Below are positions 1 through 6,179 of a stretch of 8,477 bases of DNA, piece after piece. The notes beneath the pieces are model-generated. The model was not told where the DNA came from. It was given only the letters and a program-made list of their open reading frames with translations, and did not search any database. Within the stretch, counting starts at the first letter, position 1; each line of letters opens with the position of its first letter. The DNA is from CAZJBP01 sp964544115 (lineage in GTDB: Bacteria > Verrucomicrobiota > Kiritimatiellia > UBA8416 > JADHWI01), in contig CAZJBP010000149.1 of the NCBI GenBank assembly GCA_964544115.1, forward strand, positions 1 through 8,477, read 5' to 3'. Position numbers and translations under genes: made by a program.

Positions 1-2
1 AG

Positions 3-1475
3 GTCAACAGCACGCAGGACAGGGCCATCGCCAGCGTCCCCGAGGTCGAATCGGTCGTGGGCAAAATCGGCCGCGCCGAGTCGGCGCTCGACCCCGCGCC
101 CATCGGCATGATGGAGAGCATTATCATCCTCAAGCCCGAGGACCAGTGGCGCACGAACAAGGTCGAACGCGTCTTTTCCGACTGGCCCGCCTTCATCCGG
201 ATGCCGTTGGCGTGGATCTGGCCCGAAGAGCGCCGCATCACCAAGGGCGAGATTCTCGCCGAACTTCAGGAGAAGACGGCTATCCCCGGCGTACTGCCCA
301 CTTTCCTGCAGCCCATTCAGACGCGGTTGGTCATGCTCCAGACCGGCTTCCGCGCCATGATGGGGGTCAAGATCTTCGGGGCCGACCTCCGCGAGATCGA
401 GCGCATCGGCCTCCAGATCGAGCAACTCCTCCGCGAGGTGCCTGGCGCGACGGACATCGTTGCCGACCGCATCGTCGGGAAGCCCTACATTCAGATCGAG
501 ATTGATCGCGACCGTATCGGACGCTACGGCGTCAACATCCGTGACGTCCAGGACGTCATTGAGATGGCCTTGGGTGGAATGAACCTGATGGAGTCGGTCG
601 AGGGGCGCGAGCGGTACCCGATCCGCATCCGGCTGGCCCGTGACTTCCGCGAGGACTCTGAAGCGATCCAGCGGATCAGCGTGCCCACCTCCTCCGGCGC
701 CCAGGTGCCGCTGGCCCAACTCGCAAGCATCACGACGGTCTTGGGGCCGCAGGAAATCAAGGGCGAACGGGGACTTCTGGTCGGGTACGTCACCATGAAC
801 ACCCGCGAGCGCGACGAGGTGTCGGTCGTTAACGACGCTGAATCCTTGCTGCAGCAGGCGGTCAAGGACGGCCGCCTGAAACTCCCCGCCGGTTACTACT
901 GGGAGTGGTCGGGGCAGTTCGAGAACCAGGTCCGCGCTACCGCCCGCATGAAACTCCTCGTCCCCATCACGCTGTTCATCATGTTCGTGATGCTCTACCT
1001 GGGTTTCAAGCGCTGGTGGATTGCCCCGGTGATCTTCTTCGGCGTGCTGGTATCTGCCTGCGGCGGATTCATCATGCTCGCCCTGTGGGGCGCTAACCTC
1101 TCGGTCGCCGTGTGGGTCGGGTTCCTGGTCCTCTTCGGCGTGGTTGACGACGACGGCGTAATCATCGCCACCTACTTGGAGGGAATCTTCAAGGACCGCA
1201 CGTTCAAGTCCATCGCCGAGATCCGCGCGGCGGTCATCGACGCGGGCCTGAAGCGCATCCGGCCCTGCCTGATGACAATTGCCACGACGGTCTTCGGCCT
1301 CATGCCCATCTTCTGGGCCACCGGGCGCGGCGCGGACGTGATGAAGCCGATGGCGATCCCCTCGGTGGGCGGCATGGCGGTGAGCGTGATCACCCTGTTC
1401 ATCGTGCCGTGCGTGTTCTGCGCGGTGGAGGAGTGGAAATGGAAGCGCTCCGCGCCGAGGCCGCCCTGTCCGTAG
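3..1475 (+). CDS. cusA: Heavy-metal efflux RND transporter, CusA/CzcA family, inner-membrane subunit (5' partial)
   Basis: This is the C-terminal part of the proton-driven RND pump that moves metal ions from periplasm/inner membrane to an outer-membrane channel. The frame is open to the left edge, so the GTG at 57 is not the real start: codons 3-56 already read as the family sequence before 'GKIGRAESALDPAPIGMMES'. A periplasmic porter region comes first. Five membrane segments follow at about 954-1011, 1020-1089, 1102-1176, 1261-1323 and 1360-1437, matching TM8-TM12. Aligned from memory to E. coli CusA, two of the three periplasmic metal-site methionines are kept: M623 (codon 108-110) and M672 (codon 333-335). 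The third lies outside the window. This favours Cu(I)/Ag(I) over Zn/Co/Cd, but only by inference. In TM10 the relay glutamate (E939) aligns with the middle of three aspartates (1146-1154). CusA K984 aligns with a cysteine (1266-1268). The protein ends with a TAG at 1473-1475 at a normal distance after TM12. Confidence 0.9.
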   Translation, partial: VNSTQDRAIASVPEVESVVGKIGRAESALDPAPIGMMESIIILKPEDQWRTNKVERVFSDWPAFIRMPLAWIWPEERRITKGEILAELQEKTAIPGVLPTFLQPIQTRLVMLQTGFRAMMGVKIFGADLREIERIGLQIEQLLREVPGATDIVADRIVGKPYIQIEIDRDRIGRYGVNIRDVQDVIEMALGGMNLMESVEGRERYPIRIRLARDFREDSEAIQRISVPTSSGAQVPLAQLASITTVLGPQEIKGERGLLVGYVTMNTRERDEVSVVNDAESLLQQAVKDGRLKLPAGYYWEWSGQFENQVRATARMKLLVPITLFIMFVMLYLGFKRWWIAPVIFFGVLVSACGGFIMLALWGANLSVAVWVGFLVLFGVVDDDGVIIATYLEGIFKDRTFKSIAEIRAAVIDAGLKRIRPCLMTIATTVFGLMPIFWATGRGADVMKPMAIPSVGGMAVSVITLFIVPCVFCAVEEWKWKRSAPRPPCP

Positions 1476-1541
1476 CCGCCACGCGCAGAGCGGATGACTC
1501 ATTGCCTCACATGGCCCCGACCGCCTGCATGGCGATCTTCT

Positions 1542-1715
1542 CCCTTCGACATCTTCACGAACTCCCCATCTCGCGTCACGGCATATACCGAGGCTGGCTG
1601 TGCTGGACAGGTGAGAACCGTGGACAAAGCGCGATTGGTAGAGAAACTGGGGCGACTGTCTCCGGCGACAGCAGGCCGTGTCCTCGATGTCCTGATCAAA
1701 ATGTTTCAGAAATGA
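1542..1715 (+). pseudogene. C-terminal remnant of a MazF/PemK-family toxin, frameshifted
   Basis: The last 35 or so codons before the TGA at 1713-1715 read 'QVRTVDKARLVEKLGRLSP' and then 'ATAGRVLDVLIKMFQK'. This closely follows the C-terminal consensus of MazF/PemK endoribonuclease toxins (LDQVRTVDK-RL-KKLGRLSP---RV---L). Just upstream, the +1 frame at 1597-1608 reads A-V-L-D, the residues expected before Q-V-R-T-V-D-K. One lost base at the GAC/AG junction near 1608-1609 would explain the switch. A 'PFDI' at 1542-1553 resembles the middle of such toxins but could be chance. The N-terminal half, including the catalytic arginine region, cannot be found in any frame, and no antitoxin gene precedes it. 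An ATG at 1494 opens a 73-codon frame through the fragment, but its first half looks like nothing in the family. I infer a dead toxin-antitoxin relic. Confidence 0.6.
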
Positions 1716-1810
1716 AGCCCCAACGATCCGGTGCTGGGTGCGCCGCCAGCGCGCCGCCTCAGACCCGTGAACGCACCGCAAGCATTTCCGACCGCAAGGG
1801 GCCGGGGTTC

Positions 1811-1832
1811 ACTGGTGGCTCACTGGCGGCTT
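1811..1832 (+). repeat. 11-bp tandem direct repeat abutting the -35 box
   Basis: ACTGGTGGCTC (1811-1821) is followed directly by ACTGGCGGCTT (1822-1832), with 9 of 11 positions identical. The unit equals one helical turn. The repeat runs into the candidate -35 element at 1831. Tandem 11-bp repeats in this position are the geometry of activator sites such as PhoB boxes, but the sequence does not match the E. coli Pho box consensus. Confidence 0.35.
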
Positions 1833-1859
1833 GACGGTCTCTGTCGATCTGACTAGCGT
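1831..1859 (+). promoter_or_regulatory. Candidate sigma70-type promoter of the VTC-DUF4956-CotH operon
   Basis: TTGACG (1831-1836, 5 of 6 to the -35 consensus) is followed after exactly 17 bases by TAGCGT (1854-1859). The latter keeps the three most conserved -10 positions: T1, A2 and T6. Transcription would start near 1866, only about 9 bases before the ATG at 1875. A very short leader fits the absence of a Shine-Dalgarno sequence there. It was called by eye only. Confidence 0.4.
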
Positions 1860-1874
1860 CGTTTGCACCCCGAC

Positions 1875-2567
1875 ATGGATAAGGCACCCACGTATGAGCG
1901 GAAATTCGCCGCTGGCCCCGAACTGAAGACGTTTGCGCTGGAGTGGCTGCGGCACGCCTGCCTGCCCGAGCCCGACTACCCGGAAGCCGTGCTCTTCACG
2001 CTCTACTACGACACGCCCGGCCTGCGGTCCCTGGCCGAGAAGGCCGACGGCGATCATTCAAAGACCAAATACCGCCTGCGCTGGTATGAGCCCGACCGCT
2101 CGCCGGACCCGGACTCGCACTACGCCTTCTTCGAGATCAAGCGCAAGGCGGGGGACGGCCGGCGCAAGCAGCGGACGCGGATCATCGCCCGCCGCGAGAC
2201 GCTGCGGGCCATGGACTTCGACGACCCGTGGTTTGGCTCGGTCCTGCGCGAGGCCGGCGAGGCCCTGGGGGTGCCGCTCGATCCCGGGCTGGCGCCCATG
2301 GTCCTGTTACGCTACCGTCGGCACCGCTTCATCTGCCCGTTCACGATGGCCAGCGTCAGCCTGGACTCCGAGATCGCGGTGGTGGCGCACAACCCGCGCC
2401 GGCTGGCGCTGCTGGCCCCGCGGGACGTACCGGCGACGGTGCTGGAGTTCAAGGATCTGAAGCGCGAGAACCCGGAGTGGATGAGCCCGCTGCTGGCGGC
2501 CGGCTTCATGCGGCGGGGCTTCTCCAAGTATGCGGAGTGCATCGGTCGGCTGACGTGGGAGGGATGA
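1875..2567 (+). CDS. VTC-domain (polyphosphate polymerase domain) protein
   Basis: This 230-residue protein has the VTC/CYTH-like triphosphate-tunnel fold of the yeast Vtc4 polyphosphate polymerase, which builds polyphosphate from ATP. Alternating charged residues in tunnel-strand order support the call: E8/K10 (YERKF), the YYDTP turn at 44-48, K65/R67/R69 (KYRLRWY), E87/K89/K91 (FEIKRK), R146/R148 (LRYRRHRF), D164/E166 (LDSEI), E191/K193 (LEFK) and the closing FSKY at 216-219. Basic residues line the phosphate tunnel and acidic ones bind the metal in this family. There is no signal peptide or membrane segment, so it is cytoplasmic. An in-frame TTG at 1863 is possible, but the ATG at 1875 places the YERKF motif at the usual N-terminal position. 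Neither start has a clear ribosome site. Its stop overlaps a possible start of the next gene (ATGA, 2564-2567). The family assignment is strong; actual polyphosphate synthesis is inferred. Confidence 0.88.
   Translation: MDKAPTYERKFAAGPELKTFALEWLRHACLPEPDYPEAVLFTLYYDTPGLRSLAEKADGDHSKTKYRLRWYEPDRSPDPDSHYAFFEIKRKAGDGRRKQRTRIIARRETLRAMDFDDPWFGSVLREAGEALGVPLDPGLAPMVLLRYRRHRFICPFTMASVSLDSEIAVVAHNPRRLALLAPRDVPATVLEFKDLKRENPEWMSPLLAAGFMRRGFSKYAECIGRLTWEG
2557..2563 (+). promoter_or_regulatory. Ribosome binding site deciding the DUF4956 start
   Basis: GGGAGGG lies inside the end of the VTC gene. It ends 6 bases before the ATG at 2570, an ideal spacing, but directly abuts the alternative ATG at 2564, which is too close. 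This favours 2570 as the start. Confidence 0.55.
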
Positions 2568-2569
2568 GG

Positions 2570-3250
2570 ATGTTGACGCAGTTGCAGGCAACCAAATCGC
2601 TACAGGATCTGTCCGCGAAGCTCGACCCGACGATGTTCGTGGTCGCCCTGCTGGTGTCCCTGGCCTCCTCGATGGCGGCGAGCTGGATGTACACCCACTT
2701 TTGCGAGCGCAAGGGCACGGGCACCCAGATCAACCGGGCCTTCCCGCTGCTGGGGATCTCGGTGACGACGCTCTTCATCTGCGTGCAGATCTCGCTGCCG
2801 CTTTCACTGGGCCTCCTCGGCGCGCTCTCGATCATTCGCTTCCGCACCCCGGTCAAAGAGCCGGAGGAGACCGGCTTCATCCTGCTTGTCATCGCGGCGG
2901 CGATCACCTGCTCCACGTTCAACTTCCAGTTCCTGGGGATCCTCTTCGTGGTCGCCCTGCTCGCGCTGTACCTCCAGAACCGCCGGCAGGCGGGCTGGCG
3001 CGCGGCCGACGGCATTCTCGTCGTGACGCTCAGCGACGCCGACGCGGTGAAGCACCAGGGCGGGCTCGCGGACTGCCTGAGCCGCAACGCGCGGAGCGCC
3101 GCCCTGGAGAGTTCGACCAGCCGGGACGGCGTGACCAGCCTGCACTTCTCGTTCTGTGGGCTGCGGCTCGGGGCCGCGGAGGCTTCGTCTCTGCTGCGCC
3201 AGCAGGCCGACCTGTCGTCGGTGAACATCTTCTTCAACCGGCCCGGCTGA
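2570..3250 (+). CDS. DUF4956 family membrane protein
   Basis: This 226-residue integral membrane protein recurs next to VTC-domain genes and CotH genes in many bacteria; its molecular role is unknown. Hydrophobic segments lie at about residues 22-40, 58-82, 102-115 and 119-136. The family signature GALSIIRFRTPVKEPEETGF (84-103) sits in and after the second segment. The C-terminal part (about 140-226) is soluble and ends in a small alpha/beta region. The start is set at 2570 because GGGAGGG is spaced 6 bases upstream; an ATG at 2564 would add two residues and give a 4-base overlap with the VTC gene. The stop at 3248-3250 is followed immediately by an ATG of the next gene, so translation is probably coupled. 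By inference it is the membrane partner of the VTC enzyme, as a channel, anchor or assembly factor. Nothing in the sequence shows which. Confidence 0.85.
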   Translation: MLTQLQATKSLQDLSAKLDPTMFVVALLVSLASSMAASWMYTHFCERKGTGTQINRAFPLLGISVTTLFICVQISLPLSLGLLGALSIIRFRTPVKEPEETGFILLVIAAAITCSTFNFQFLGILFVVALLALYLQNRRQAGWRAADGILVVTLSDADAVKHQGGLADCLSRNARSAALESSTSRDGVTSLHFSFCGLRLGAAEASSLLRQQADLSSVNIFFNRPG

Positions 3251-3274
3251 ATGCGGGAGGCGGGAACGAACACC

Positions 3275-6178
3275 ATGCGCGCCACCACTTGGAAAAGCCG
3301 GGCGAGGCTGGCGCTGGCGGTGGCGGCGCTGGGCGGGCTCATCGTCCTGCTCGGTAACGACCACCTGGTATTCCGGCACCTGCCGAAGCTGGAAACCCGG
3401 CCGCTGAACCAGATGGGGCGCCGGCTTGAGGCGCTCGGCCTCCAGGCGTACTGGCCGATGGATGACCGGGTCCTCGTCGAATACGTCCGCCGCGGGCCCA
3501 TCGAGACCGACGGGACGCGTCGTGTGCCCGGCGTGTGCGGCGATGCACGCGAGATCCTGCCCGGGGAGCACGGCTACATCCGCAGCGACTTCCGGCTGGA
3601 GTCGCTCGGCTCCAATTTCACCGTGTCCTGCTGGCTGCGGTTTCCGTCGGCGGTTCCCGACCAGCACGTGCTCGGGTGCCTGCGGGTGCTGGACGGCAGG
3701 CTGGTGCCCGTGCTGCGCGAAGGCCCGCAGCCGCTCGCGTGGCCGATCGGCATCCGCGAGCGCTTCTTCCACGTCGCCTTCACGGTCGACGCCCACGCCG
3801 GCGTGGAGCGTCTCTACATCGACGGCGAGCGGGTCGCCGAAGCGCCTCTGAAGGTGGAGGCGCCGGCCTACGGCGGCGTGTGCTTCGGTCAGGACGAGCG
3901 GACGCCGCCGGCGGGGTTTACGCTGGACGAGGTCGCCCTGTGGAGCCGCGCGCTGTCGCCGGACGAGGTGCGCCAATCCAGCCGCCCGGTCCGCGGCCCG
4001 GGCGCTGCAGCCTTCGCGCTGCTGAGCGCGCAGCGGGCGCTGGGGCGCGGGCTGAACGACGCGGTGCACTCCCTGCTGCTGGCGAAGGACCTGTTCAACC
4101 CCCTCCTCTCGCCGCAGCGCGTAGCCCGCGCCGGGCTCCCGAACTACTCCCTGGTGCTGTCCAAGCGCGACATCAAGGCCTTCAACCGTTATCACAACCT
4201 GCGCGTGGACAACGGCCTCAACGGCCCCGGCGCCTCGGACGAACGCGGCGTCCAACTCGTGGCCGACGGGCGCCTGCTCACGGCGCGGATGAAAGTGGTC
4301 GGAAGTCCGCGGGTGTTCGCGCGCGGCGTCCCGAAACGGACGTTCATCGTCGAGGTCGAGGGCGAGGGCGACGAGGGTGGCGTGAGCGGCGGGCCGGTCG
4401 AGCGGTTCATCTTCCGCCCCCCGGAAGAGAGCCCGTTCCTGCTGGAAACGCTGGCGGGGGAGATGGCGCGTGCGTGCGCCATCCCCGTCGATGCGCCGGC
4501 GCTCTGCACGCTGGACCTCAACGGCGCGTCCGAAGGCGTGTTCCTGTGCGAACGCGTGTCGATGGACCCGGCCCTGATGTGGGTCGGCACGCCAGAGGGC
4601 TGGGTGCGATGCCTGGACCGCCTGCCCGTGTTCGGGCGCGAGGTGCTGCGGGGTTTCGACGACTTGGCGCGGCGCTATCGCTGGGCCCTGTGGAGCGACC
4701 GCCACAGCCCGTGGACGTCCGCCGAGATGCGGCAGGCGGTGCGCGACCAGCGTGACCTGCTGGCGCAGCACCTCGGGGAGCGCAAAGCAGAGCAGCGGTC
4801 GGATCGCGCGGTCGTCGACAAGGTGTGCGCCGCCCTGACCCCGCAGGTCTTCCTGGAGCGCAATCCAATGCCCGAGAGCGTGCTCAGCGACCTGGACTTC
4901 TCGGTCCGGCAGATCAACGGCGCGGAGGTCACCTTCACGAGCCTTACGCCCGAGGCCCTGGACGACCGCGGGCACATCGTGCGCGGCGCCGAGCCCCGGC
5001 CCGCGGCCGTAAGGGTGGCCGTGCGGTGCGGTCAGGTCGAGGGCGCGGTCACGCTGAACTTTACGCTTGCCGGTGCCGGCCAGCGTCTGCCCATTCTGAC
5101 GGTGAAGGTGGCGGGGGCCGTCAGCGAACACGTGCCGGCCCTGTGCCTGACGCGCCTTGTCGAGGCAAACGGCCGCGCGGGTGAGGTGCGCGAGGGCGAG
5201 ATCCATATCCGCGGCAACACCGCGCGGGTCAAGACGGTGAAGCACTACTACGAGATCGAGTACGCCAAGCCGCACGGCGTCGCCGGCTTGGTTGAGTCGC
5301 GTCACCTCCTGCTGACCTCGATGTACCGCGACCCCGCGCTGATGCGCGAGAAGCTCGCGTACGATCTCTTCCGCAGCTTCTCGCGGCCGGGACAGCCGCG
5401 CTACGCGCCGCACCTGCGCCTGATCGAACTCGTGGTTAACGGCGAATACGCCGGCGCGTACGCGATGACCGATCGCGTCGACGCGGACCTCCTGGGGTTT
5501 GGCGCTGGAGACGCCGATCCCGACACGCCGCCCGTGCTCTACAAGGCCGTGGGCGCAACGGCGAACTTCCGCGCCATCACCCGCGACGCGTATATTCAAA
5601 AGGTGCCGCGCTGGAGGGATGTGCCTTACTGGGGGCCGTACGACGAGCTGATGACCTTCATCGGCACGTCCGACACCAACACGTTCCGGGCTCGGGTCGA
5701 ACAGGTGATTGACGTCGACAACGCGATCGATGTCGAATTGCTCCTGAGCCTGACCTGCAACGCGGAGGGCTGCAACTTCAACCTCTTTATCGGGCGCAGG
5801 GGCGGGCCGGGCGAGCGTTTCTTTATCGTGCCGTGGGACTACGACATGACGTTCTGGTGGGAGATCAAACCCACGAACTACCTGATCGAGCGGCTGCACA
5901 CGGACCTGCCGGAGTACCTGCCGCGCCTCAAGGCCCGCTGGCAGGAGCTGCGGTCCGACGTGCTGTCGGATGCGGCGGTCAATGCCCGCATCGACGAGAT
6001 GGACGCGCTGCTCAACGGCGGGGCCGCCGAACGGAACTATCGCCTGTGGCCTCTGCGCGATCCGAAGATCAGCCACGAGCGCGAGGTGCAGATCCTTCGC
6101 GGTTGGGTGAACCAGCGCCTGCAGCGGATGGACCGCAACATGGCCGGTATCAAGCCCGTTGCGACTTCTCGCCCTTGA
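3275..6178 (+). CDS. Membrane-anchored LamG-CotH kinase family protein
   Basis: This large extracytoplasmic protein (967 residues) has an N-terminal basic stretch and a hydrophobic segment (about 11-28) acting as signal anchor or signal peptide. Residues 56-239 form a LamG/concanavalin-like domain, with 'LQAYWPMDD' at its start and the typical ending LDEVALWSRALSPDEV. Residues 290-437 look like a CotH N-terminal half (YSLVLSKRD...LDLNGASEGVFLCERVS) without the downstream active site. From about 605 comes a full CotH domain: RGNTA at 646-650, DPALMREKLAYDLF, VVNGEYAGAYAMTDRVD around 720-736, and the metal-binding PWDYDMTFWW starting at 853. CotH proteins are atypical secreted kinases; B. subtilis CotH phosphorylates spore coat proteins. 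No spore genes are visible here and the substrate is unknown. ATG 3251, directly after the preceding stop, is an alternative start adding eight residues. ATG 3275 is preferred because a purine-rich GGGAA lies 9-12 bases upstream. Confidence 0.88.
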   Translation: MRATTWKSRARLALAVAALGGLIVLLGNDHLVFRHLPKLETRPLNQMGRRLEALGLQAYWPMDDRVLVEYVRRGPIETDGTRRVPGVCGDAREILPGEHGYIRSDFRLESLGSNFTVSCWLRFPSAVPDQHVLGCLRVLDGRLVPVLREGPQPLAWPIGIRERFFHVAFTVDAHAGVERLYIDGERVAEAPLKVEAPAYGGVCFGQDERTPPAGFTLDEVALWSRALSPDEVRQSSRPVRGPGAAAFALLSAQRALGRGLNDAVHSLLLAKDLFNPLLSPQRVARAGLPNYSLVLSKRDIKAFNRYHNLRVDNGLNGPGASDERGVQLVADGRLLTARMKVVGSPRVFARGVPKRTFIVEVEGEGDEGGVSGGPVERFIFRPPEESPFLLETLAGEMARACAIPVDAPALCTLDLNGASEGVFLCERVSMDPALMWVGTPEGWVRCLDRLPVFGREVLRGFDDLARRYRWALWSDRHSPWTSAEMRQAVRDQRDLLAQHLGERKAEQRSDRAVVDKVCAALTPQVFLERNPMPESVLSDLDFSVRQINGAEVTFTSLTPEALDDRGHIVRGAEPRPAAVRVAVRCGQVEGAVTLNFTLAGAGQRLPILTVKVAGAVSEHVPALCLTRLVEANGRAGEVREGEIHIRGNTARVKTVKHYYEIEYAKPHGVAGLVESRHLLLTSMYRDPALMREKLAYDLFRSFSRPGQPRYAPHLRLIELVVNGEYAGAYAMTDRVDADLLGFGAGDADPDTPPVLYKAVGATANFRAITRDAYIQKVPRWRDVPYWGPYDELMTFIGTSDTNTFRARVEQVIDVDNAIDVELLLSLTCNAEGCNFNLFIGRRGGPGERFFIVPWDYDMTFWWEIKPTNYLIERLHTDLPEYLPRLKARWQELRSDVLSDAAVNARIDEMDALLNGGAAERNYRLWPLRDPKISHEREVQILRGWVNQRLQRMDRNMAGIKPVATSRP

Positions 6179-6179
6179 T

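Larger units (their letters stand above)
1476..1874. other. Intergenic stretch without an intact gene
   Basis: About 400 bases separate the pump gene from the next start codon. The toxin remnant occupies roughly 1542-1715. From 1716 to 1810 I see no conserved coding frame, only a GC-rich local repeat (GCGCCGCC twice, separated by AGC, around 1740-1758). The last 65 bases hold the candidate promoter. I found no hairpin followed by a T-run that would serve as an intrinsic terminator for the pump gene. Confidence 0.6.

Noticed and set aside
57..59. GTG as the start of the pump gene
   Set aside because: The same frame is open to the left edge and already encodes family-like residues upstream, so the gene enters from outside the window.
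1494..1715. A 73-residue intact small protein starting at ATG 1494
   Set aside because: Only its last 35 or so residues resemble a known family (MazF/PemK C terminus). The N-terminal half does not fit, there is no ribosome site, and a frame switch explains the fragment better.
1740..1758. Repeat GCGCCGCC-AGC-GCGCCGCC as a mobile-element end or CRISPR-like repeat
   Set aside because: There are only two short GC-rich copies, with no flanking inverted repeats, transposase or further units. It is likely compositional.
2506..3501. A 331-codon minus-strand frame over DUF4956 and the CotH start
   Set aside because: It is antisense to well-supported genes, has a biased Ser/Arg composition, and shows no motif or ribosome site.
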